A DNA stretch of 13,342 nt from assembly GCA_026389415.1 (NCBI GenBank), contig JAPLHX010000263.1:1-13342 (forward strand). The letters run 5' to 3'. Positions 6,783 to 13,176 of this stretch are shown one piece after another. Source of the DNA: Coprothermobacterota bacterium. GTDB lineage: Bacteria; Caldisericota; JANLFM01. Each line of letters begins with the position of its first letter. Positions within the stretch are counted from its first letter, which is position 1. The position numbers and the translations under genes were made by a program. The notes beneath the pieces are model-generated. The model was not told the origin of the DNA. It did not search any database and worked only from the letters and a program-made list of their open reading frames with translations.

Positions 6783-8237
6783 TTATCCTTTAATTACGCC
6801 CAGGGGGCGCATTTTGGCCACACGACGGGAAAGACCGGCACCGACCACGGCTTCCACCACCTGGGTCACGTCCTTGTAAGCTTCCGGTGCTTCTTCCACC
6901 AAAGTCTGGCGACTTCGTGCCATCACGAGAATTCCCTTCTGCTTCAACTGCGCCAGCAGCTCATCCGCGCGTAGTTGCCGTTTGGCCTCGCCTCGGGACT
7001 TCACCCGTCCCGCTCCGTGGCAGGTGGACCCAAACGATTCCTGCATGGCCCGTTCGGTACCCACCAGGAGATAGGAATAGCGCCCCATATCGCCGGGGAT
7101 CAGGACAGGCTGGCCGGACTTGGCAAAACGAGGGGGTAACTCCGGATGTCCCGCCGGAAATGCACGCGTGGCTCCCTTGCGGTGCACGCAGAGCTGCACT
7201 AGCTTCCCCCCCACCATGTGTTGCTCAAGCTTGGCCACATTGTGCGCCACGTCGTAGACGACCTGCAACCCCAACCGTTCTTGCGGCAAAGCGAAGGTTT
7301 GCTGGAAGGCTTCGCGAACCCAGTGCGTGATCAGTTGGCGATTGGCCCAGGCATAATTAGCCGCACAGGCCATCGCGGCCAGGTAGGTCCGCCCTTCCTC
7401 CGAGTGGACCGGGGCACAGGCCAGTTGCCGGTCCGGCAGGGAAATAGCGTATTTTCGAACCGCCTTCTGCATCACTTCGATGAAATCGGAGCAGACCTGG
7501 TGACCAAACCCGCGGGACCCGGTGTGGATCATCATGACGATTTGTTCGATTTGGTCGAACCCGAAGGCCTGCGCCGTCTCCGGCTCATAAATCTCCACCA
7601 CTTCCTGCACTTCCAGGAAATGGTTGCCTGCGCCCAGGCTGCCAACTTGAGAGAGTCCGCGCTCTCGAGCCTGGGAGGAAACCACTTCCGGGTTCGCGTC
7701 CAACAGGAAACCCCCCGATTCGGTGGCCTCCAGATCTTCCTTGCGACCGAAGCCTTTTTCCACCGCCCAGTGTGCTCCTTTACGCATCAAGGCGTCCATC
7801 TCCCGTTTCTCCACTCGAATCTTACCCTGGGAACCCACACCACAAGGGACATTGGCAACTATGCGAGCGATCAGGTCTGCCAGGCGTCCTTTCAGGTCGG
7901 GGGCACGTAAGTGGGTGGACAGCAGCCGAACCCCACAATTGATGTCGTACCCGACCCCGCCGGGGGAAACCACTCCCGTTTCCACATCAAATGCGGCCAC
8001 GCCACCGATGGGGAAGCCGTAGCCCCAGTGGATATCCGGCATGGCCAGCGACGCGCTGACGATCCCGGGCAGGCAGGCTACGTTTGCCACCTGTTCCGCG
8101 GCATCTTCGGCCAAGATCTCGGGCAGTAGCGCATCAGAGGCCACAATCAAGCCAGGTACCCGCATCCCGCTCTTGTAATCTTTCGGGATGCGGAAGTGGT
8201 AGTCATCCAGTCTTTCAAGCGTTCCTTTCCAGGGCAT
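6783..8237 (-). CDS. rtcB: RNA-splicing ligase RtcB (3'-phosphate/5'-hydroxyl RNA ligase)
   Basis: This 484-residue enzyme joins RNA 2',3'-cyclic phosphate or 3'-phosphate ends to 5'-hydroxyl ends using GTP and Mn2+. Motifs: PDIHWGYGFPIGG, SPGGVGYDINCGVR (D98, C101), GSLGAGNHFLEV (H206), MIHTGSRGFGHQ (H238), DVAHNVAKLEQH, GDMGRYSYLLVG and the guanylylation site STCHGAGR (H407). All metal and nucleotide residues are present and the length is normal for the family, so it should be active. The frame is open to 8417, but ATG 8237 has a strong GAGGAG site and gives the family's normal N-terminus. No archease gene is seen here. It is divergent from the PIG-L gene across 55 bases and precedes a small membrane protein gene. 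Confidence 0.97.
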   Translation of the reverse strand: MPWKGTLERLDDYHFRIPKDYKSGMRVPGLIVASDALLPEILAEDAAEQVANVACLPGIVSASLAMPDIHWGYGFPIGGVAAFDVETGVVSPGGVGYDINCGVRLLSTHLRAPDLKGRLADLIARIVANVPCGVGSQGKIRVEKREMDALMRKGAHWAVEKGFGRKEDLEATESGGFLLDANPEVVSSQARERGLSQVGSLGAGNHFLEVQEVVEIYEPETAQAFGFDQIEQIVMMIHTGSRGFGHQVCSDFIEVMQKAVRKYAISLPDRQLACAPVHSEEGRTYLAAMACAANYAWANRQLITHWVREAFQQTFALPQERLGLQVVYDVAHNVAKLEQHMVGGKLVQLCVHRKGATRAFPAGHPELPPRFAKSGQPVLIPGDMGRYSYLLVGTERAMQESFGSTCHGAGRVKSRGEAKRQLRADELLAQLKQKGILVMARSRQTLVEEAPEAYKDVTQVVEAVVGAGLSRRVAKMRPLGVIKG

Positions 8238-8242
8238 CGGAT

Positions 8243-8247
8243 CTCCT
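8243..8247 (-). promoter_or_regulatory. rtcB: rtcB Shine-Dalgarno site
   Basis: On the minus strand GAGAGGAGAT precedes ATG 8237 with about 5 bases of spacing. It decides the rtcB start against the longer open frame. Confidence 0.8.
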
Positions 8248-8254
8248 CTCTTCG

Positions 8255-8284
8255 ATCTTAACGAACCCGGAAAAAAAGATACAA
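8255..8284 (-). promoter_or_regulatory. Possible rtcB promoter
   Basis: On the minus strand TTGTAT (8284-8279) and TAAGAT (8260-8255) are 18 bases apart. The predicted start near 8248 would leave a very short leader that still includes most of the ribosome site. It overlaps the divergent PIG-L promoter, so the two may compete. Confidence 0.25.
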
Positions 8285-8285
8285 T
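8258..8285 (+). promoter_or_regulatory. Promoter of the PIG-L gene, apparently leaderless
   Basis: TTAACG (8258-8263) and TACAAT (8280-8285) are 16 bases apart. The -10 box ends only 7 bases before ATG 8293, so transcription should begin at or next to the start codon. No Shine-Dalgarno sequence precedes the ATG, in agreement with a leaderless mRNA. Confidence 0.5.
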
Positions 8286-8292
8286 AAGCGCC

Positions 8293-9615
8293 ATGAGTCG
8301 TCGACGAATTCCAGTGATCTTCTTGGTGGTTTTGCTCTTGCTTTCGCTCTCGCTGGCCATCGCAAACAGCCAGGGGGTAGAGGAACCGGGCCAGTATCCG
8401 CCCCTGGTTCTGCCCAAGGCCTCTCATGTTTTGTTTGTATTGCCGCATCCGGATGACGAAACGCTCCCCAGCGGCGGCTTGGTCAGCGACCTGGCCAAAC
8501 AAGGCGTGAAGGCCACCTTCCTCTATCTCACCAATGGCGAATCCTTCCAATGGGCGGCTCAGGAAGAGCTGCAGAAGTCCCTGCTTTCTCCCCAGGATTA
8601 CCTGGAATTCGGCATCCTCCGGCAACAAGAACCACGAGCCGCATTGGCAGAACTGGGATATCCCAAAGCGGAGATCCTCTTCCTGGGCTATCCGGACAAG
8701 TCGCTGGAGAAAATCTGGCTGGAGCACTGGTCAGCCCAAAATCCATTGGTCTCTCCAGAACTCCGCACTAGCATCAGTCCGTACGAGAATTCCTTCCACC
8801 CGCACCAAGCGTTTGCCGGAGAGAACATCCTGGAGGACCTGAAGGAGGTTCTGCGGCAGCAGAAACCGGATTTGATCTTCGCTCCTACCGCTTTGGACTC
8901 GCACGCCGACCACTGGGCCACCTACGGATTCCTCTCCCTGGCTTTGGAAGAGATGCGATTACGAGAGGGAATCGCGCCTCCCCCAACGTTCCTCTACCTG
9001 GTTCACAGGGGAGATTGGCCCAACAAGCACGGCAAGGAACCCGACAAACAACTGCCTCCACCCAAGGCGATGCGCCGGATTGGCACCTGGATGGTGTATC
9101 CCCTTTCTCTGGAGGCACAGGCCGCAAAAGAACGAGCCATCGCCTGTTACCAAACCCAGCGCCACTTGGGAGAGAGCTACATCTATTCTTTTATCCGCGC
9201 CAACGAGCTGTTTCTGCGGCTGGATACGCCGCCACTGGACGGAGAGGTACGGGTGTTGGAACCCACGGAAGATACCTTTTGGCGCAAAGTGCTGGGCGGG
9301 GCCGACTTCTCTGCTTTGACGTTCGCCTGGGATCAAGGCCTACGCACCCAGATCGAGATGCGGACGGGTTGGCCGACCTGGGGGTCTACAGATCTTCACC
9401 TGGCATTGGTCTACCAAGATCATACCGATTTCCTGGACGCAACGCGCAGCGACTTGTCCGCGCTTCCCTCTGGCAGTTCCTTGGTGCGGGAGGGACCGCT
9501 CTTACGGCTCACGATTCCCCTGGCCGAACGCCCGCAAGCGATCCTGGCCAGTTTTGCCAGTTATGCGCCCTTCTGGGTGGATCGTACGGCTATTTGGCTT
9601 CTTAGGACCCCGTAA
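8293..9615 (+). CDS. Secreted PIG-L family (LmbE-like) deacetylase
   Basis: This 440-residue protein starts with a signal peptide (SRRR, then a hydrophobic core, probable cleavage near ANS-QG at residues 25-27). The PIG-L zinc site is intact: HPDDE at residues 52-56 and HADH at 204-207. Family members remove acetyl groups from N-acetylglucosamine-type sugars, here probably outside the membrane. The catalytic part runs to about residue 270; the last ~150 residues form a separate domain I do not recognise, possibly a beta-domain for substrate binding. The gene lacks a Shine-Dalgarno site and seems to be read from a leaderless transcript. Its end overlaps the 3' end of the convergent degV gene by 14 bases. 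The target is unknown; a cell-wall or lipid-linked glycan is an inference. Confidence 0.9.
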   Translation: MSRRRIPVIFLVVLLLLSLSLAIANSQGVEEPGQYPPLVLPKASHVLFVLPHPDDETLPSGGLVSDLAKQGVKATFLYLTNGESFQWAAQEELQKSLLSPQDYLEFGILRQQEPRAALAELGYPKAEILFLGYPDKSLEKIWLEHWSAQNPLVSPELRTSISPYENSFHPHQAFAGENILEDLKEVLRQQKPDLIFAPTALDSHADHWATYGFLSLALEEMRLREGIAPPPTFLYLVHRGDWPNKHGKEPDKQLPPPKAMRRIGTWMVYPLSLEAQAAKERAIACYQTQRHLGESYIYSFIRANELFLRLDTPPLDGEVRVLEPTEDTFWRKVLGGADFSALTFAWDQGLRTQIEMRTGWPTWGSTDLHLALVYQDHTDFLDATRSDLSALPSGSSLVREGPLLRLTIPLAERPQAILASFASYAPFWVDRTAIWLLRTP

Positions 9616-10501
9616 CCGGACCTTTGTAAGCGGGGTAGACTGTGCCATTCTCCTCGGCCCAGATCACCAGACCGATTAAGCCGGGGCCGGTGTGGACGGT
9701 CAACGTGCCGCTCAAGGGAGAGAGGTGGATCTCCGCCGGCCCAAAGCGCTGGCGCAATGCCTCCACAACCTGCTGGCCTAGTTGAAACGTATCGGCTTCG
9801 TGCACGGCCAGCTTCAGTTGGGCTTTCGGGTAACGCTGTTGCACTTCCCCGGCAATGTCCATCAACCTCTGCTGGGCTTTCTTGCTGGTGCGGACCTTCT
9901 CCAGCACGTCGATCTGCCCGTCGCGAATGATTAGGATCGGCTTGATTTGCAGGATGGAGCCCAACAGGGCTTGCGCGCCGCCGATGCGGCCGCCTTTCTT
10001 CAGGTACTCCAGGGTATCGACGGCGAACATCACCCTGACACCATCCTTGACGGCGTTCATCCGGGCCAGGACCTCCGCCTTGCTTTTGCCGGCCCGGAGC
10101 GCCCGCGCGCCTTCTATCGCCACAAAACCCAAGCACATCCCACTGCTTTCCGAATCGAGCACCTCAATGTCGCCATCAAGCATTTGTTTGGCTGCCTGGG
10201 CCGAGGCCACGGTGCCAGAGAGTTTGGTGCCAATGTGGGCGGAGATGATGGAATATCCCTGATCCAGCCAGGGCTTGTAGGCTTCCGCGAAATCCCCGGC
10301 GGACGGTTGGGAGGTCGTAGGCACTTTGGACGCCGCGGCCAGCTTCGTGTAGAATTCCGCGTTGGTGATATCGATCCCTTCCTTGAAGCTTTTGTCACCA
10401 AATTGGATGTAGAGGGGGACAATGCCAATCTCTGGATATTGAGCTAAGATGGCCGGGGGGATGGATGCAGTCGAATCCGTGATAATCTTGATCTTCTCCA
10501 T
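9602..10501 (-). CDS. degV: DegV family fatty-acid-binding protein
   Basis: This 299-residue cytoplasmic protein belongs to the DegV/FakB family, which bind a fatty acid and, in studied cases, present it to the kinase FakA. Visible motifs are IITDSTASIPP at the N-terminus, VPTTSQPSAGDF, AHIGTKLSGTVASAQ, and VDTLEYLKKGGRIGGAQALLGSILQIKPIL. Length and motifs are complete. The ATG at 10501 has an AAGGAGA site. No fakA is seen in the window, so the partner kinase must be elsewhere if the FakB role holds. The 3' end overlaps the convergent PIG-L gene by 14 bases. Upstream there is a 135-base region shared with the divergent polysaccharide deacetylase gene. Confidence 0.95.
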   Translation of the reverse strand: MEKIKIITDSTASIPPAILAQYPEIGIVPLYIQFGDKSFKEGIDITNAEFYTKLAAASKVPTTSQPSAGDFAEAYKPWLDQGYSIISAHIGTKLSGTVASAQAAKQMLDGDIEVLDSESSGMCLGFVAIEGARALRAGKSKAEVLARMNAVKDGVRVMFAVDTLEYLKKGGRIGGAQALLGSILQIKPILIIRDGQIDVLEKVRTSKKAQQRLMDIAGEVQQRYPKAQLKLAVHEADTFQLGQQVVEALRQRFGPAEIHLSPLSGTLTVHTGPGLIGLVIWAEENGTVYPAYKGPVTGS

Positions 10502-10559
10502 GGTTTCTCCTTGTCATAACCAGGAGCAGAAAAACATCCCGCGGTTCCGTCTAATGGTT

Positions 10560-10585
10560 AAACCGATTCCAACCAACAAACCGAT
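10560..10585. repeat. AAACCGAT direct repeat between degV and the polysaccharide deacetylase gene
   Basis: AAACCGAT occurs at 10560-10567 and 10578-10585, 18 bases apart, in the only regulatory-sized gap of this part. The arrangement suits a DNA-binding protein acting on degV or its divergent neighbour; no regulator is identified. Confidence 0.35.
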
Positions 10586-10620
10586 GACGGGCTTAGGCAT
10601 CTCTACTCTGGTTTTTGATT

Positions 10621-10626
10621 TATAAT
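10621..10626 (+). promoter_or_regulatory. -10 box (TATAAT) of the polysaccharide deacetylase gene
   Basis: A perfect TATAAT ends 10 bases before an in-frame GTG at 10637, which has no Shine-Dalgarno site. The layout is like that of the leaderless PIG-L gene. I see no good -35 box. Confidence 0.45.
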
Positions 10627-10627
10627 T

Positions 10628-10644
10628 TGACCAACTGTGACCAA
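10628..10644. repeat. TGACCAA direct repeat at the presumed transcription start
   Basis: TGACCAA occurs at 10628-10634 and 10638-10644, one helical turn (10 bases) apart, directly over the predicted start of transcription and the GTG start. This is a good place for a repressor site; a chance match is possible. Confidence 0.3.
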
Positions 10645-10861
10645 TCAGAAGTTGCAGGTAAAACGGATCATTCGCGGACAGGGGAAGAAGAAACGGAATC
10701 TTCCCGCCGATCTGATTTATGCCGGAAGCTGATTGCTCCTTGCATTGAGCTGCTTCTTTTTTCTGCGGCCGGCCGCCACCGAGACAGATGTATTCGGGCT
10801 GAACGGGGTAATCGGGGCGGGTTACCAGGGATAAACCCCGACGAGTTCACCCACCCCTTCC
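10637..10861 (+). pseudogene. Interrupted N-terminal anchor region of the polysaccharide deacetylase
   Basis: In the same frame as the downstream deacetylase, GTG 10637 begins a basic stretch (TNQKLQVKRIIRGQGKKK) leading into a hydrophobic segment LIYAGS, then TGA at 10730-10732, then LLLALSCFFFL and a short outer segment, then TAA at 10832-10834, then the Ser/Thr/Pro linker. Without the two stops this would be a normal type II membrane anchor joined to linker and catalytic domain, with no frameshift needed. The stops could be inactivating mutations, sequence errors, or leaky codons. Alternatively translation restarts at TTG 10733 (immediately after the TGA) or at a TTG in the linker. Between degV and the linker there is otherwise only the regulatory region. 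Confidence 0.5.
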
Positions 10862-11773
10862 TTGCAACCGACCACCACCGCAACAACCACCGTCTTGAAT
10901 TCATCGCCTTCCCCCTCCTTCACACCGACAACTACAACCACCGCCACAACCATCGCCTTGAATTCATCGCCTTCCCCCTCTCCGTCGGAGTCCCCCTCGG
11001 AATCAGGATCGCCTTCCCCTTCCTCTTCGGAATCCCCCAGCGCTTCCGTATCCCCAACACCCACAGAATCGCCCCCCCAAAGCCCCACACCTACAGTCAT
11101 TGCTTCTGGGGTCTTTATCGCGATCATCATCGACGACATCGGCTACAACTACGGCTACGAGGTCCAAGCTTTAATCGCCTCCCCTTTTGCGATTACGCTG
11201 GCCATCCTACCGGAAGTGGAGTACGGTCCCCAGATTGCCAAGGATGCGGGAGCCCAGGGCAAGGAGGTGATCATGCACCTGCCGATGGAAAAGGCCCTGG
11301 ACATGCCGGGAACCATCTACACCTGGATGGGGGAACAGCAGATTCGGGATCTGCTGGCGGCCGACATCAATGACGTGCCGGGTGCAGTAGGGATCAACAA
11401 TCACATGGGAGTATCCGGAACGTCCGATCCGGCCACGATGAGGGTGGTGATGTCCTTCGTGCGCGAGCGGGGATTGTTCTTCGTGGATTCCGGGGTCACC
11501 GGCAGCTCGGTGGTGTCCCAAATGGCCGCGGAGCAAGGGATGCCGGCGTTGGTGCGCGACGTCTTCCTCGATCATGAAGAAGGCCTTGGCTACATCCGCG
11601 GTGCGCTGAATCACCTGCGGGGGATAGCGCTGGAAAAGGGATTCGCCATCGGCATCGGCCACATTAGGAGCGAGGGGATCATCAACCTGATCAACGAGGC
11701 GGCGGCCGCCTGGGCCGCAGAGGGGATCCTGCTGGTCCCCGTCTCCCACCTGCTCCATTTCGTCAGGGGCTAG
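10862..11773 (+). CDS. Divergent polysaccharide deacetylase (YibQ/DUF610-like) with Ser/Thr/Pro linker
   Basis: The frame is open from 10835; TTG 10862 is only the first usable start codon and has no ribosome site. About 80 residues of Ser/Thr/Pro/Glu-rich linker are followed by a catalytic domain of about 220 residues of the divergent polysaccharide deacetylase family. Motifs: IAIIIDDIGYNYGYE, ITLAILPEVEYG, EVIMHLPMEK, GAVGINNHMG, GLFFVDSGVTGSSV, ARDVFLDHE-like (VRDVFLDHEEG), AIGIGHIRSEG and LLVPVSHLLHF. These are the full set of family motifs. Such enzymes are usually exported or membrane-anchored, and the linker suits a surface protein, but the anchor region upstream is broken by two in-frame stops. 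The next gene starts 4 bases after the stop, so the operon continues. Confidence 0.85.
   Translation: MQPTTTATTTVLNSSPSPSFTPTTTTTATTIALNSSPSPSPSESPSESGSPSPSSSESPSASVSPTPTESPPQSPTPTVIASGVFIAIIIDDIGYNYGYEVQALIASPFAITLAILPEVEYGPQIAKDAGAQGKEVIMHLPMEKALDMPGTIYTWMGEQQIRDLLAADINDVPGAVGINNHMGVSGTSDPATMRVVMSFVRERGLFFVDSGVTGSSVVSQMAAEQGMPALVRDVFLDHEEGLGYIRGALNHLRGIALEKGFAIGIGHIRSEGIINLINEAAAAWAAEGILLVPVSHLLHFVRG
10874..10980 (+). repeat. 63-bp-period tandem repeat in the Ser/Thr/Pro linker
   Basis: Two copies of a block are 63 bases apart: 10874-10917 and 10937-10980. The last 24 bases of each (10894-10917 and 10957-10980) are identical, coding for LNSSPSPS after a Thr-rich run. The 21-residue unit points to recent slippage or unequal crossing-over in a linker. 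Confidence 0.8.
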
Positions 11774-11777
11774 CAGG

Positions 11778-12383
11778 GTGCGGTCCGCCGGGAAAACCCT
11801 GACAGAGCTATGGGCGCAGGTCCGTGCTTGCCGGCGCTGCCAGGAGGAAGGGTTCATTCCCCGCGCGGCTCCCGTGTTCTCTCCGGTATTTCCTACCCGT
11901 TGGATGCTGATCGGGCAAGCGCCGGGGACCGTGGAGGAATCCGTCGGACTGCCGTTCTCCGGCCGCGCGGGCAGTAGCCTTTTCCGCTGGCTGGCGGAGG
12001 CGGGATGGCCAGAGACGGAGTTTCGCCAAACGGTGCACATGGCCGCCCTGACCCGCTGCTTCCCCGGGAAAAACCCCAGCGGAAAAGGAGATCGAGCCCC
12101 CAGCGCTGCCGAATTGGCCCTTTGCCGCCCCTACCTGGAGCAAGAACTGGAATGGCTGGAACCGAAACACGTGATTCTGGTGGGAACGATGACCACAGTC
12201 ACCTTCTGGCCGAAGGAGACGCTGGTTTCCGCCGTGGGTCGCATTCTGGCGACACAAAGTACGGATTGGATTTGCCTGCCTCACCCTTCCGGCACCAGCC
12301 GCTGGTTGAACCGGCCGCTGCACCGGGAGAAACTTCGGCAGGCTCTGGCCCACATCCGGGAGCTTCGCGGTGCTAGAGATTGA
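11778..12383 (+). CDS. Uracil-DNA glycosylase superfamily protein, family-4-like with Fe-S cluster
   Basis: This 201-residue protein has the uracil-DNA glycosylase fold signature: motif 1 IGQAPGTVEESVGLPFSGRAG (residues ~45-65) and motif 2 LPHPSGTSRW (~167-176). Four Cys (18, 21, 94, 116) are spaced as in family 4 enzymes that hold a [4Fe-4S] cluster. The enzyme should remove uracil from DNA as the first step of base excision repair. It departs from classic family 4: GQAPG replaces GEAPG, and HPSGTSRW replaces the usual HPA-type motif, so it may be a less studied subfamily with a different activity range. The GTG start at 11778 lies 4 bases after the previous stop with an AGGGG site upstream. 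Its 3' end overlaps the next gene by 14 bases. Confidence 0.85.
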   Translation: MRSAGKTLTELWAQVRACRRCQEEGFIPRAAPVFSPVFPTRWMLIGQAPGTVEESVGLPFSGRAGSSLFRWLAEAGWPETEFRQTVHMAALTRCFPGKNPSGKGDRAPSAAELALCRPYLEQELEWLEPKHVILVGTMTTVTFWPKETLVSAVGRILATQSTDWICLPHPSGTSRWLNRPLHREKLRQALAHIRELRGARD

Positions 12384-12918
12384 CGATTCCGGTTGGGGTT
12401 GCCCAATTGGTGGGGTACTGATTGGAGTCCTGCGACGGGAAAGCGAAGAGTATTTAACAGGCCTGATCCCGGTGGGGTACTTTCAGGGCCCCAGCTACCA
12501 AAAACTGGCATACCTGGCCAAGACCAAGAGCCTGATAAAGGACCTGATCGGTCGCTTGAAGGTCGGGTCACGGGAACAAATCGTAGTCTGTCCGGGTCCC
12601 CTCTTCCGCGATTTCCGGACCTACCTGTTCGAGAACAAATTTAATTTTCGTGTGCGACCGATCAGTGGAGCGCTGCAGTTGCTGGTGGAGAAGTCTTTCG
12701 CGCAATACTTAAACGGTCTTGGCATCCCCACGGACCTGCTGACGCGCTACAACTTCCGCCATGCTGGGGGCCGGTTTCATGCCTTACTGCACTGGGTAGC
12801 CGAAGCGTGGCCCGAGCGATTGGCCGTCTGTAAAACGGGCTGGCCTTCCTGGCCGAAATGGGCCCAGGAGATCGAACGGGAACGAGCAAAGTTCCAAACG
12901 GACGAAGAGGCTACATGA
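12370..12918 (+). CDS. Conserved-looking unknown protein with RNase-HII-like N-terminal motif
   Basis: This 182-residue protein starts at GTG 12370, with GGGAGC 6 bases upstream, and overlaps the glycosylase gene by 14 bases, so the two are probably co-translated. I do not recognise a named family. The N-terminus LEIDDSGWGCPIGGVLIGVLRR resembles the first strand and glycine loop of type 2 RNase H (the DEAGRGP motif), with Asp-Asp where RNase HII has Asp-Glu. Further blocks are KTKSLIKDLIGRL, EQIVVCPGPLFRDFRTYL, ISGALQLLVEKSFAQYL, HALLHWVAEAWPERLAVCKTGWPSWP and a charged C-terminus. It is soluble with no signal peptide. A nuclease or RNase-H-fold role beside a DNA glycosylase is plausible but is inference from a short motif. 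Its end overlaps the convergent RAM-domain gene by 8 bases. Confidence 0.8.
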   Translation: MLEIDDSGWGCPIGGVLIGVLRRESEEYLTGLIPVGYFQGPSYQKLAYLAKTKSLIKDLIGRLKVGSREQIVVCPGPLFRDFRTYLFENKFNFRVRPISGALQLLVEKSFAQYLNGLGIPTDLLTRYNFRHAGGRFHALLHWVAEAWPERLAVCKTGWPSWPKWAQEIERERAKFQTDEEAT

Positions 12919-13135
12919 CCATGCAGGTCATGGTGGCGACCACGCCCTCGATCTGATGGATCTTCGACGTGACCAAATTGGACATCACCGAGGGATCGTC
13001 CGTCTCGATCACCGCGATCACATCATAGGGTCCGGTCACCACATCCGCAATCTTCACCTCTGGCACCGACATCAATTCCTTTTGCACATGCGGGATGGAG
13101 CCCACTTCCGCATCAATCAAAACGTACGCTTTCAT
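12911..13135 (-). CDS. Stand-alone Lrp/AsnC ligand-binding (RAM) domain protein
   Basis: This 74-residue protein is a complete RAM domain (the amino-acid-sensing half of Lrp/AsnC regulators) without a DNA-binding helix-turn-helix: MKAYVLIDAEVGSIPHVQKEL, VPEVKIADVVTGPYDVIAVIETDD and a final EGVVATMTCMVM. Such stand-alone domains form oligomers that bind amino acids and may tune full-length Lrp proteins. ATG 13135 has a strong AAGGAGGG site about 7 bases upstream. It is 41 bases downstream of the aspS end on the same strand and may be co-transcribed, or use its own extended -10 promoter. It overlaps the convergent unknown gene by 8 bases. Confidence 0.92.
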   Translation of the reverse strand: MKAYVLIDAEVGSIPHVQKELMSVPEVKIADVVTGPYDVIAVIETDDPSVMSNLVTSKIHQIEGVVATMTCMVM

Positions 13136-13156
13136 CGCTTGTCCCTCCTTGCCATT

Positions 13157-13165
13157 ATTGTAGCA
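13157..13165 (-). promoter_or_regulatory. Possible extended -10 promoter for the RAM-domain gene
   Basis: On the minus strand TGCTACAAT (13165-13157) is a TGn-extended -10 box. A TTGACG at 13188-13183 is 20 bases away, too far for a usual -35. The predicted start near 13150 would give a short leader beginning close to the ribosome site. Confidence 0.35.
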
Positions 13166-13176
13166 GGTAATTTCGC

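Noticed and set aside
8238..8417. 60-residue N-terminal extension of RtcB
   Set aside because: It would overlap the divergent PIG-L gene; ATG 8237 has a strong ribosome site and family-normal length.
10611..10632. FabT-like operator near degV (TTTGATTTATAATTTGA)
   Set aside because: It is tempting because DegV binds fatty acids, but the sequence is not palindromic and is better explained by the TATAAT box.
10730..10732. TGA read as Trp or selenocysteine
   Set aside because: TGA is an ordinary stop for several genes here (257, 1540, 3818, 6451), no selenocysteine insertion hairpin is evident, and a TAA stop follows in the same frame anyway.
10874..10980. CRISPR-like repeat
   Set aside because: Only two copies, inside a coding linker, and the spacing keeps the reading frame.
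10822..11139. Acidic antisense frame with Glu/Gly/Asp repeats
   Set aside because: It is the reverse complement of the Ser/Thr/Pro linker; its repeats come from the linker repeat.
10615..11373. 252-codon open frame (+1 relative to the deacetylase) as a bypass of the two stops
   Set aside because: It is Arg/His-rich, matches no family, and runs over the deacetylase domain as a shadow; using it would need a programmed frameshift with no visible slippery site.
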